From CANNBR01 sp964604015 (GTDB lineage Bacteria > Babelota > Babeliae > Babelales > CAIQNR01): 23,658 nt of DNA. The DNA is taken from NCBI GenBank assembly GCA_964604015.1, contig CAZRXF010000016.1:1-23658 (forward strand), read 5' to 3'. The position numbers and the translations under genes are program-made. Every line of letters starts with the position of its first letter. Positions within the stretch are counted from its first letter, which is position 1. Below are positions 1 to 6,774 of this stretch, one piece after another. The notes beneath the pieces were generated by a model, which was not told the origin of the DNA, made no database searches, and saw nothing but the letters and a program-made list of their open reading frames with translations.

Positions 1-23
1 GCTTCTTCCTTGCCTAAACCAAA

Positions 24-449
24 CTAGCTTTCTAAAACTTCCACGCCCATGCTACGAGCAGTTCCTGCAACAACCTTTTTGGCTGCTTCAAGATCGACAG
101 CATTCAGATCAACAAGCTTGACCTTGGCAATATCTTCCACATCCTTCTGCGTAAGCTTTCCAACTTTTGCAGAATTTGGACGGGCAGAACCTTTCTTGAG
201 ATTTATCTTCTTTTTGATGAGCTCAGAGGTAGGAGACGTTTTAAGAATAAACTCAAACTTACGGTCCTTAAAAATCGTTATAACCACTGGGATGGTCTCG
301 CCCTTGCGTTGGCCCGTCTGAGCGTTAAACGCCTTGCAAAAATCCATGATGTTTACACCGTGGGGCCCGAGGGCAGTACCGACAGGTGGAGCTGGAGTCG
401 CTGAACCACCAAGAATCTGAATTTTAACTTTTGCTTTTACTTCGGCCAT
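24..449 (-). CDS. rplK: 50S ribosomal protein L11
   Basis: L11 binds the GTPase-associated centre of 23S rRNA and forms the base of the ribosomal stalk. The 141-residue product has the usual family length. Its N-terminal domain opens with the typical proline-rich loop (GGSATPAPPVGTALGPHGVN, about residues 14-33) and is followed by the C-terminal RNA-binding domain, with the segment KTSPTSELIKKK near residues 70-81. The gene lies 10 bp after nusG at the distal end of the secE-nusG-rplK run, the near-universal order; rplA would be expected beyond the left edge. No terminator is seen before the edge, which fits continued transcription into rplA. The identification is secure. Confidence 0.98.
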   Translation of the reverse strand: MAEVKAKVKIQILGGSATPAPPVGTALGPHGVNIMDFCKAFNAQTGQRKGETIPVVITIFKDRKFEFILKTSPTSELIKKKINLKKGSARPNSAKVGKLTQKDVEDIAKVKLVDLNAVDLEAAKKVVAGTARSMGVEVLES

Positions 450-459
450 ACTGTGTACC

Positions 460-981
460 CTATTTTTTCACCTGATCAAAAGTAAGTTCGACAGGCGTTA
501 ATCTACCGAAAATACTCACCATGACGGTAAGTCGTTCATTCTCTTCATCAATTTTATCAACAATTCCCACGAATCCAGAGAATGGACCCCCGGAAATATC
601 AACTTCTCCACCTACCACAAACTCACTCTTTACAGCAGCAGGAACTACAACCCCACCCTTAACCTGGGCGATGATTCGTTCAACTTCGCGGGCTGTAAGC
701 GGTGCGGGTTTTTCTCCCCCTAGAAACTTTAAAACTTTTGGTGTTGAGGTAACCATGTTAAGAGTAGCCTGATCGAGCTCCATCTCAATTAAAATGTAGC
801 CCGGAAAAAGACGTTCATCCTCGCCCTCTTCTTCAGCCGCAAAAAAACTCTTGAGGCGAACAGACGGAACAAGAACTTGACCAAATCTTTGATCATCTGT
901 CTCATTGATGCGTCTGAGAAGGTCCTTTTGGACCACTTCCTCATAACCAGCATATACTTGGGCTACATACCATCGTTTCAT
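460..981 (-). CDS. nusG: Transcription elongation/antitermination factor NusG
   Basis: NusG binds the RNA polymerase clamp, suppresses pausing and links transcription to Rho or to the ribosome. The 173-residue protein has the two-domain layout: an N-terminal NGN domain starting KRWYVAQVYAGYEE, and a C-terminal KOW domain around residues 120-165 with the glycine-rich segment FVVGGEVDISGGPFSGFVG. The family motif FPGYILIEMELD is at about residues 59-70. It lies 16 bp downstream of secE and 10 bp upstream of rplK in one minus-strand operon. The length is normal and there is no insertion. The call is secure. Confidence 0.98.
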   Translation of the reverse strand: MKRWYVAQVYAGYEEVVQKDLLRRINETDDQRFGQVLVPSVRLKSFFAAEEEGEDERLFPGYILIEMELDQATLNMVTSTPKVLKFLGGEKPAPLTAREVERIIAQVKGGVVVPAAVKSEFVVGGEVDISGGPFSGFVGIVDKIDEENERLTVMVSIFGRLTPVELTFDQVKK

Positions 982-997
982 CTATTTTCCCGCCTCG

Positions 998-1189
998 TTA
1001 AAAAATCCGCGCTGCAAGCTGTGCAAGGATAAAATCTACAAAACCCAGGTACAGAGAAAAGAACACAACCAACACTAAAACCACCATCGTTGAACCAATG
1101 AGCTCAGACTTCGTCGGCCAGACAACTCTGGAAAACTCGCGATTTACCCCATTCAAAAATTCGAGAAGACTTTTTAATTTTTCAACCAT
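998..1189 (-). CDS. secE: Preprotein translocase subunit SecE
   Basis: SecE is the clamp subunit of the SecYEG channel in the inner membrane. The 63-residue product is the short single-span form found in most bacteria outside the gamma-proteobacteria. It has an amphipathic cytosolic helix (EFSRVVWPTKSEL, residues 18-30, the family signature) followed by one hydrophobic span of about 22 residues (MVVLVLVVFFSLYLGFVDFIL). Its position between tRNA-Trp and nusG is the canonical context. The many Sec signal peptides encoded in this window presumably depend on this channel. Confidence 0.96.
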   Translation of the reverse strand: MVEKLKSLLEFLNGVNREFSRVVWPTKSELIGSTMVVLVLVVFFSLYLGFVDFILAQLAARIF

Positions 1190-1218
1190 TTTCGTTCACC
1201 GCTCTTTTGAGTTCTGAT

Positions 1219-1294
1219 TGGCAGGCCAGGAGGGACTTGAACCCCCATCCATCAGATTTGGAGTCTGCTGCTCTACCATTCGAGCTACTGGCCT
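1219..1294 (-). tRNA. tRNA-Trp (anticodon CCA)
   Basis: The minus strand folds into a complete cloverleaf. Acceptor AGGCCAG pairs with CTGGCCT, the anticodon loop CTCCAAA carries CCA, the T-loop is TTCAAGT, the discriminator is G (expected for bacterial tRNA-Trp) and a 3' CCA is encoded. The anticodon stem has a G-A mismatch at its outer pair. The tRNA lies between rpmG and secE, its usual place. Confidence 0.97.
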
Positions 1295-1303
1295 TACACT
1301 CAC

Positions 1304-1462
1304 TTATTTCGTTTCTTTATGTGGGTTATGCTTCCTACACCAAGCACAGTACTTCCTCAAACGAAGTGAACCAACAGTCCTCTTCTTAGAAACTAACTGA
1401 GTATAATTGCGATGCTTACAATCTTCACAAGAAAGGCTTGTTATTACTTTGTTTTTTGCCAT
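1304..1462 (-). CDS. rpmG: 50S ribosomal protein L33
   Basis: L33 is a small zinc-ribbon protein of the large subunit near the E site. The 52-residue product keeps all four zinc ligands, Cys12/Cys15 (CEDC) and Cys39/Cys42 (CAWC), so it is the C+ zinc-binding form. The start at 1462 is chosen because it gives the family length and has an AAGG-type ribosome binding site just upstream. The longer in-frame reading would run through the tRNA-Thr gene at 1498-1573 and is rejected. It sits 9 bp before tRNA-Trp. In many genomes tuf precedes rpmG here; in this window tRNA-Thr does. Confidence 0.97.
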   Translation of the reverse strand: MAKNKVITSLSCEDCKHRNYTQLVSKKRTVGSLRLRKYCAWCRKHNPHKETK

Positions 1463-1497
1463 TGTACCGTACCTTATCGCCCTGACATCGATTTTCC

Positions 1498-1573
1498 TGG
1501 AGCCCGCGACCGGATTTGAACCGGTGACCTTTCCCTTACCATGGGAATGCTCTACCAACTGAGCTACGTGGGC
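1498..1573 (-). tRNA. tRNA-Thr (anticodon GGT)
   Basis: This is a cloverleaf on the minus strand with D-arm GCTC/GAGC, anticodon stem TTCCC/GGGAA, loop ATGGTAA giving anticodon GGT, T-loop TTCAAAT and an encoded 3' CCA. The acceptor GCCCACG against CGCGGGC contains one A-C mismatch at position 5-68. The discriminator is U. It directly precedes rpmG, where tuf would normally stand. Confidence 0.95.
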
Positions 1574-1671
1574 CATTTTCTACACTAAAATTTATAGGCA
1601 TTCTCTAAAAGTAGAGCAAAAAAACTAAAAAGACAAATCTTTCTAGCCCTTCCCTATCGACTTTTAGAAGC

Positions 1672-1747
1672 TGGAGCTGGCGACTGGATTTGAACCAGCG
1701 ACCTGCTGATTACAAATCAGCTGCTCTACCAACTGAGCTACGCCAGC
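1672..1747 (-). tRNA. tRNA-Thr (anticodon TGT)
   Basis: A fully paired cloverleaf on the minus strand: acceptor GCTGGCG/CGCCAGC, anticodon stem GCTGA/TCAGC, loop TTTGTAA with anticodon TGT, T-loop TTCAAAT and encoded CCA. It is the second threonine isoacceptor in the cluster, 20 bp downstream of tRNA-Gly. Confidence 0.97.
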
Positions 1748-1767
1748 ACATATAAGCCTAAAAAATT

Positions 1768-1844
1768 TGGAGCGGGAAACGGGACTCGAACCCGCAACCT
1801 ACAGCTTGGAAGGCTGTCGCTCTAGCCAATTGAGCTATTCCCGC
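1768..1844 (-). tRNA. tRNA-Gly (anticodon TCC)
   Basis: A fully paired cloverleaf on the minus strand: acceptor GCGGGAA/TTCCCGC, anticodon stem ACAGC/GCTGT, loop CTTCCAA with anticodon TCC, T-arm GCGGG/CCCGT and encoded CCA. It lies between tRNA-Tyr and tRNA-Thr(TGT), as in the classic Tyr-Gly-Thr cluster. Confidence 0.97.
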
Positions 1845-1856
1845 AAAAATTTTTTA

Positions 1857-1941
1857 TGGTGGCGAGAGTAGGATTCGAACCTACGAAGGCTGAGCCAACG
1901 GATTTACAGTCCGCCCCCTTTGACCGCTCGGGAATCTCGCC
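1857..1941 (-). tRNA. tRNA-Tyr (anticodon GTA)
   Basis: A class II tRNA on the minus strand, 85 nt including encoded CCA. It has acceptor GGCGAGA/TCTCGCC, anticodon stem GCGGA/TCCGT, loop CTGTAAA with anticodon GTA, and a long variable arm (about 1888-1900) expected of bacterial tRNA-Tyr. It is the first gene of the tRNA-rpmG-secE-nusG-rplK run. A weak promoter-like pair (TTGACT at 1992-1997, TAGACG at 1972-1977, minus strand) lies upstream but the 14 bp spacer is short. Confidence 0.97.
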
Positions 1942-2047
1942 GCAATGTCTATTTATGTCAAAAACAACACTCGTCTACAAACTTCAAGTGCAGTCAAGGA
2001 TAATGACTTTCTTATCCAATTTCAAATTTAATTTCGAATCTTTTTAC

Positions 2048-2257
2048 TCAGCAACCGGTCGTCTCTTTCAGGATCTCCTTAACCTCATCTACACAACTCG
2101 AGCACCCGGTGCCCACACCAAGCTTGTCTGAAAGCTCCTGGTACGTGGTAGCGCCCTCTTTGATGGCCTTCACAATTTGACTGTACATCACCTCCATACA
2201 AGTACACACCAAATAGTCCGGCCGCTCCAACAAAGGACTCTTATTTTCAGCCATCAT
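2048..2257 (-). CDS. Bfd-like [2Fe-2S]-binding domain protein
   Basis: This 69-residue protein matches the bacterioferritin-associated ferredoxin / NifU-middle [2Fe-2S] domain. It has a Cys-x-Cys pair (C18, C20, in LVCTCMEV) and a Cys-x-x-Cys pair (C52, C55, in GTGCSSC), with a short helical segment between. In the family these four cysteines hold one [2Fe-2S] cluster used for electron transfer, for instance to release iron from bacterioferritin. No bacterioferritin gene is nearby, so the partner is unknown. Two adjacent ATG codons are possible starts; an AAAGGG site lies 4 or 7 nt upstream of them. The gene is monocistronic and reads towards the tRNA cluster. Domain identity is fairly sure; the role is not. 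Confidence 0.85.
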   Translation of the reverse strand: MMAENKSPLLERPDYLVCTCMEVMYSQIVKAIKEGATTYQELSDKLGVGTGCSSCVDEVKEILKETTGC

Positions 2258-2311
2258 TCAACCCTTTCAAACACATCATACAGAAATCGTCAATCCAGAT
2301 AACAATTTTCA

Positions 2312-2339
2312 TTGACAAGACAATCCAATACCCTAATCT
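2312..2339 (+). promoter_or_regulatory. Sigma-70-type promoter of first MutS-like gene
   Basis: A TTGACA -35 box and a TAATCT -10 box are separated by 16 bp, about 40 bp before the ATG at 2381. The same 16 bp spacing recurs at the two following MutS-like transcription units. An AAGGAA ribosome binding site stands at about 2370-2375. Confidence 0.7.
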
Positions 2340-2380
2340 AAAGCTATTATCAACACTATCATCGCTTTAAGGAACAGTGT

Positions 2381-4357
2381 ATGAAAACCTCAACCGTCAC
2401 AGTAAAGACGCTCCTACTGTGTGCGACCATTTTTGCAATCACCACACAACACCATCTCCATGCAGCATATCAGTTTTCTGATATCCAGGAACTGCACCTC
2501 GCAACGCTGCCTGTCCCCATCCAACACCAACAAAAACACGATCCAACCCCAAAGAAAAAATCATTATTCGAACAACGTACCGGCGCAGCACGCCCAGACT
2601 ATGAACTTGGCACATTGTCTGATTATGAACGCCATGTCACCGTGTATGAGCTTTTTTCAAAATTAGCTCCAACGCATCAAATCACCCCCATCATCAATAA
2701 AAATGTACGAACCGACCTTGAATTACTCGGTGGCGGGAATCTTTTTAAACGTCTTGATCGCACCCACACCACACTCGGAAGCGTCTATCTTGCCTCACTC
2801 CTCACTCACCCTATTAATGATGTAGCAATCCTTAAACAACGTCAGAAGTTTATCGACATCTTTGTTACAGACGAGAAATTAAACCAAAAACTCTCTTCAC
2901 TTCTTGCTGAACTCAAACAGTCTGAAAGCGTTTTATTGAGCTTTTGGCGAGAAGAAAACAGTGCAGAAAAAATATTCGTTGATCAACTCTATACCACCAA
3001 TCCTCACCCGCTTCTTAAGGGCTTACGGATTGCAACCACATCACCTGCATGGCAGGAATTCTTCACGCTTTCTCGCCATTTTTTCTTTACACACGGAATG
3101 GTACTTCTTAATGCAGGTTATTTTTTGATGGGGTATTCACAGTATCAGTTTGGGGCACTGTATGGGCCTCAACCACGCGAAGTTAACATGGCTATCTGCT
3201 CATTTTTTGCCGCTGCTGCGCTCATTCAAACATATCAAGAAGCACTCGTTCATATAAATTACTGCGACACACTCAATTATCTTCATAAAAAAACAAATGT
3301 CCTTGCCTCGTTTGTGCGGATACTCGATACGACAGTAGCTACTTTTGAAAAACATCCAGAACTCTGGAATATGGAAACTGCCCAGCTGCTGCGTTCATAC
3401 CAAAAGAAAGAAGCTTCTCTTTCGCCAAAACTACAAAAACTCATCAGCCTTTTGCAGACAAAAACGTTCAAGGGGAACGTCTCTATACTTTCTCGTAAAG
3501 GCCGTGTACGAGCCGCCTACGCCCTTATGAGAGAGGTAAAAGACGAACTTGCGCCCTACCTCCTTGTTCTTGGAGAACTTGATGCCTATAATTCCTGCGC
3601 AACGCTTTACAAAGAATATGCAACGCAGGCCAACATGTTCACCTTCGCCACGTATCTTGAAAATCAACTGCTTCCCTCACTGAACGCGCAAGACATGTGG
3701 AATCCGTTTCTCGACCCTCAAAAGGCAGTCGTAAACTCGCTTCAGCTTGGAACTGCACTTCCTACAAACATCATTCTCACCGGGCCAAACGCAGGTGGTA
3801 AGTCGACCTTCATTAAGGGCATCACGCTGAATGTTCTTCTAGGACAAACGATTGGGCTTGTTCCAGCGCGCTCCTGCAGCTTTACCCCCTTTGCTAAAAT
3901 CAACACGTACATGAACATTGCTGACGATATTGCAGCCGGAAAGTCACTGTTTAAATCGGAAGTTATTCGAGCCCAAGAGTTGGTTGATTCGATACAAACC
4001 GCTCCTCACAACACCTTCGTTTTCTCCGTCATGGATGAAATGTTCAGCGGTACCTCTCCAAAAGAAGGGGAAGCTGCCAGTTATGCAGTAGCGGAAAATC
4101 TGGGGAACCATCCTCACTCAATCCTCCTTTTGGCAACCCATTTTCCTAAGCTCAAGCGCCTTGAACACACCACAAGAAAATTCAAAAATTACCAAGTTCG
4201 CGTTGTCCACCAGGTAGATGGTTCGTTCACGTATCCGTTCAAGGTAGAGGTTGGCGCTGCTGATCAAAACGTTGCAATCGATATTCTCAAACAACAAGGA
4301 TTCTCAAGCTCCGTTCTTGATAGGGCACAGGAAATCTTGAAAGAACCAAACGCGTAA
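2381..4357 (+). CDS. Exported MutS-like ATPase, paralogue 1
   Basis: This 658-residue protein joins a Sec-type signal sequence (hydrophobic core at about residues 9-21, possible cleavage after LHA at 28) to a reduced MutS architecture. Residues about 107-420 resemble the MutS core/lever domain III, with LFKRLDRTHTTLG at 121-133. Residues about 440-650 are a MutS domain V ATPase with Walker A TGPNAGGKST (467-476), Walker B ending in D552-E553, and the ATHF switch histidine near 587. The mismatch-binding, connector and clamp domains are absent. Two hydrophobic stretches (about 232-252 and 268-285) interrupt the core domain and may form a membrane hairpin. If the signal works, the ATPase would sit outside the cytoplasm, which is odd for a nucleotide-dependent enzyme. 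Function unknown; DNA mismatch repair is unlikely. It heads a family of three tandem paralogues. Confidence 0.85.
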   Translation: MKTSTVTVKTLLLCATIFAITTQHHLHAAYQFSDIQELHLATLPVPIQHQQKHDPTPKKKSLFEQRTGAARPDYELGTLSDYERHVTVYELFSKLAPTHQITPIINKNVRTDLELLGGGNLFKRLDRTHTTLGSVYLASLLTHPINDVAILKQRQKFIDIFVTDEKLNQKLSSLLAELKQSESVLLSFWREENSAEKIFVDQLYTTNPHPLLKGLRIATTSPAWQEFFTLSRHFFFTHGMVLLNAGYFLMGYSQYQFGALYGPQPREVNMAICSFFAAAALIQTYQEALVHINYCDTLNYLHKKTNVLASFVRILDTTVATFEKHPELWNMETAQLLRSYQKKEASLSPKLQKLISLLQTKTFKGNVSILSRKGRVRAAYALMREVKDELAPYLLVLGELDAYNSCATLYKEYATQANMFTFATYLENQLLPSLNAQDMWNPFLDPQKAVVNSLQLGTALPTNIILTGPNAGGKSTFIKGITLNVLLGQTIGLVPARSCSFTPFAKINTYMNIADDIAAGKSLFKSEVIRAQELVDSIQTAPHNTFVFSVMDEMFSGTSPKEGEAASYAVAENLGNHPHSILLLATHFPKLKRLEHTTRKFKNYQVRVVHQVDGSFTYPFKVEVGAADQNVAIDILKQQGFSSSVLDRAQEILKEPNA

Positions 4358-4382
4358 CTTATTCAACACAGTGCAATTTTTA

Positions 4383-4408
4383 GGGGACTCTTCCTCGGGT
4401 CCCCTTTT
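4383..4408 (+). terminator. Rho-independent terminator after MutS-like paralogue 1
   Basis: GGGGAC (4383-4388) pairs with GTCCCC (4399-4404) around a 10-nt loop and is followed by TTTT and further T-rich sequence. It lies 26 bp past the stop codon. Confidence 0.8.
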
Positions 4409-4458
4409 CATTTACACATCCTACTCATTCTTTACACGACATCACTACCATGATTTCA

Positions 4459-4486
4459 TTGCTTTTTAATGCACTTTATCTAGAAT
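4459..4486 (+). promoter_or_regulatory. Promoter of second MutS-like gene
   Basis: TTGCTT (-35) and TAGAAT (-10) are separated by 16 bp, 46 bp before the ATG at 4533. The preceding terminator shows this gene has its own transcription unit. Confidence 0.6.
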
Positions 4487-4532
4487 AGAAGCGTTGATCC
4501 GTCATTTCATTTTTTCTAACCAAGGTAAATTC

Positions 4533-6467
4533 ATGATGAAAAAACTCACACTGGTGCTCTTGTCCATGGTATCGTTCTGCGCAGCAGCAGGCTCTACCCA
4601 GGCAACTCCTGCACACCCTTTTATTGATACGATGCAGGCACATCTTTCGAGCTTGCCAGTTCCCGTATCTGCAACACCAACACCAAAGCCTGATAACGAA
4701 AAAACCTGGTGGGAAAAGTTAACCGGACTAGAAGAACCGACGTTCAAGTCAGCAAAACTTGATCGTTACCAAGAGCTCGCCCTCACCTACAATCTGGTGG
4801 GACCTCACTTTCCGGCATCAACGCAGGATCTTGTAAATAAAAACGTGTGGAAAGATCTTGAATACTTCTGCGGCACCGCTACCAAATCAATCAACCTCGT
4901 ACAACTTCTTAATCGGACAATTTTGCCAGAAGGTGAATTTGTACTTGGGTATTTCCTGACCACTCCAACAACAAACATCACCACACTGACTAACCGCCAA
5001 GCAGTAATTTCGACACTTAGGGAAAACGAGCATCTTTCTCGTTCGCTGCATAAAGCACTTCTGGAAGTTAAACATCATCATGATGCTATTTACAGCTTTT
5101 GGTCACAAGAATCACAATCAAACAAACTATTTGTTGATGCACAATATTGGCAATCAAAATCGTTTAAGAAGCTCAATACGGATCTTTCCTATCAGTACGC
5201 TATAAGGCCATTTAACAAATTGACGGGCGCTGCTGTTCCGGTTATGACCGTTGCATTACCATACCTAATCTACCTTGGCTGGAACACGATGGATGCAGAA
5301 AATCGCGCCTATGCATTCTTAGGTGAGGCATATTTTGGCCTTCTGACCTATTTTTCTTATGAAGGATACAAACGGGAGTTCCAAACCTTGCGCTATCTTC
5401 ATGAACGTGCCAATGGTATCGCTGCTTTAATGCGAGCAATGGAAGCGATTGAAAAAGGACTCGATAATAATCCTGTATTTGACACGCTTCGACACCGATC
5501 TACCATCAAAGCTTTTGCAAAGAACAAAAAGACGCTTTCTCGTAAACTTCGTTACCTTCACAGCGTTCTACGCAAAGACACCTTCAAAGGAGAGCCGTCA
5601 TACTTCGTTTTACGAGCTCGTGTAAAAGTTGCATTTGCACTTATCGAACAAATCAAACAGCAACTCACTCCAGCCCTTGCTGCAGTTGGTGAAATTGACG
5701 CGTACCTTTCCTGCGCAACGCTTTACAAAGAGCATGAAGGGAAAGAAAACGGTTTTGTTTTCGCTCAATACCTACAACAGGACACTCCTGCCATTGCGAT
5801 GGAAGCTATGTGGAATCCTTTTGTTGGATCGGAAAAATCAGTCGTCAATTCAGTTGAAATTGGTACCCATGCTCCTCGTAATATCATTCTGACCGGGCCT
5901 AACGCAGGTGGTAAGTCAACGTTTGCAAAAGGGCTTACGCTCAACATCCTCCTTGCTCAAACGCTTGGTATAGTTCCCGCTCGTTCTTTCAGCTTGACTC
6001 CCTTTTCCGTTATCAATACCTACATGAACATCAGCGATGACACGGCTGGCGGCAACTCATTATTCAAATCAGAAGTTCTTCGTGCACAGGCCCTTCTTGA
6101 ATCAGTAGAAGCACTTCCTGCTGGCAAGTTTGCCTTCTCGGTCATGGATGAGATGTTCAGCGGTACTTCACCAAAAGAAGGTGAAGCAGCGAGCTACGCC
6201 GTTGCTGAAAACCTCGGCCATAAACCGCAATCAGTACTTCTTCTTGCAACCCACTTTCCGGAATTGAAGAAACTTGAGTCAGTCACAGGTCTTTTCAAGA
6301 ACTATCAGGTCCGTGTGGTCCGCCATGCAGATGGAACATTCAGCTATCCATTCAAGTTAGAACTGGGAGCAGCTGACCAAAATGTCGCCTTCGATATCTT
6401 GCAACAACAAGGGTTTTCAAGCTCAATTCTTGATAAAGCTCAAGAAATTTTAGCAAGAAAGAAGTAA
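4533..6467 (+). CDS. Exported MutS-like ATPase, paralogue 2
   Basis: A close paralogue of the preceding gene with the same domain order. The start at 4533 (product 644 residues) is preferred over an in-frame upstream ATG at 4494, because it follows an AAGG site (4522-4525) and begins directly with a signal peptide (MMKKLTLVLLSMVSFCAAAG; likely cleavage after TQA). A MutS-core-like region follows, with two hydrophobic stretches near residues 233-250 and 262-275. The ATPase domain has Walker A TGPNAGGKST at 454-463, Walker B D539-E540 and the ATHF motif. The ATPase halves of the two genes are very similar even in DNA (for example around 3781-3810 and 5890-5920), while the N-terminal halves have diverged, pointing to tandem duplication or later gene conversion. 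ATP hydrolysis is likely from intact motifs; the substrate and cellular location are not known. Confidence 0.85.
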   Translation: MMKKLTLVLLSMVSFCAAAGSTQATPAHPFIDTMQAHLSSLPVPVSATPTPKPDNEKTWWEKLTGLEEPTFKSAKLDRYQELALTYNLVGPHFPASTQDLVNKNVWKDLEYFCGTATKSINLVQLLNRTILPEGEFVLGYFLTTPTTNITTLTNRQAVISTLRENEHLSRSLHKALLEVKHHHDAIYSFWSQESQSNKLFVDAQYWQSKSFKKLNTDLSYQYAIRPFNKLTGAAVPVMTVALPYLIYLGWNTMDAENRAYAFLGEAYFGLLTYFSYEGYKREFQTLRYLHERANGIAALMRAMEAIEKGLDNNPVFDTLRHRSTIKAFAKNKKTLSRKLRYLHSVLRKDTFKGEPSYFVLRARVKVAFALIEQIKQQLTPALAAVGEIDAYLSCATLYKEHEGKENGFVFAQYLQQDTPAIAMEAMWNPFVGSEKSVVNSVEIGTHAPRNIILTGPNAGGKSTFAKGLTLNILLAQTLGIVPARSFSLTPFSVINTYMNISDDTAGGNSLFKSEVLRAQALLESVEALPAGKFAFSVMDEMFSGTSPKEGEAASYAVAENLGHKPQSVLLLATHFPELKKLESVTGLFKNYQVRVVRHADGTFSYPFKLELGAADQNVAFDILQQQGFSSSILDKAQEILARKK

Positions 6468-6499
6468 GCATAGTACTCGATTTTGGTAATAAAAATGCT

Positions 6500-6534
6500 A
6501 AGAGGCAGTCGTAATGATTGCCTCTTTCTTTTTA
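6500..6534 (+). terminator. Rho-independent terminator after MutS-like paralogue 2
   Basis: AAGAGGCA (6500-6507) pairs with TGCCTCTT (6519-6526) around an 11-nt loop and is followed by a T-rich run (TCTTTTT). It lies 32 bp past the stop codon. Confidence 0.85.
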
Positions 6535-6563
6535 CAAAAACCGTCATCCGGCTATCACTTTGA

Positions 6564-6591
6564 TTGACACCATTACCCCAAATCATATACT
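6564..6591 (+). promoter_or_regulatory. Consensus promoter of the third MutS-like unit
   Basis: TTGACA and TATACT are separated by 16 bp, close to the sigma-70 consensus. It lies 42 bp before the 46-codon gene at 6634 and would drive that gene and the one overlapping it. Confidence 0.8.
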
Positions 6592-6633
6592 GGAGCAATT
6601 ATTCGAATTTCATTGTCCGGTAAGGAATATTCT

Positions 6634-6774
6634 ATGGTTCTCTCTCGTTACCTGATGACGTGTCTTCTCGGTCTTGGGATCGTATCTACAGGTGAAGCGC
6701 ATGCTTCTTCAGCAAAAACATCTTTCAAAAAGAAAAAGTTCGTCTCTCCTGATGTAGTCAAAGAATCTTTATGA
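6634..6774 (+). CDS. Small secreted basic peptide, translationally coupled to next gene
   Basis: A 46-codon reading frame follows a good ribosome binding site (TAAGGA, 6621-6626) and a consensus promoter. The product has a clear signal peptide (hydrophobic core LMTCLLGLGIVSTG, likely cleavage after AHA at residue 24). This would leave a mature peptide of about 22 residues with a lysine run (SFKKKKF). Its TGA stop overlaps the ATG of the next gene (ATGA at 6771-6774), so the two are probably translationally coupled. I do not recognise the peptide. It could be a functional partner of the truncated MutS-like protein, a leader that only sets its translation, or the remains of a longer gene. The RBS, promoter and stop-start overlap argue against chance. 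Confidence 0.6.
   Translation: MVLSRYLMTCLLGLGIVSTGEAHASSAKTSFKKKKFVSPDVVKESL

Noticed and set aside
1207..1400. Plus-strand open frames starting like MAGQEGLEPPSIRF
   Set aside because: They are translations of the tRNA-Trp gene read on the opposite strand, a classic annotation artefact.
1463..1576. N-terminal extension of L33
   Set aside because: The extra 38 residues are the tRNA-Thr gene translated; the 52-residue form has the right length and its own ribosome binding site.
1856..2131. Plus-strand open frame starting MVARVGFEPTKAEP
   Set aside because: It covers tRNA-Tyr in antisense and runs into the Bfd-like gene; no ribosome binding site or family similarity.
4494..4532. Upstream start for the second MutS-like gene
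   Set aside because: It would put 13 polar/aromatic residues before a perfect signal peptide and lacks a ribosome binding site; it also overlaps the probable transcription start.
2381..6467. Annotation of the two long genes as DNA mismatch repair MutS
   Set aside because: Mismatch-binding, connector and clamp domains are missing and signal sequences are present; only the core and ATPase domains are related.
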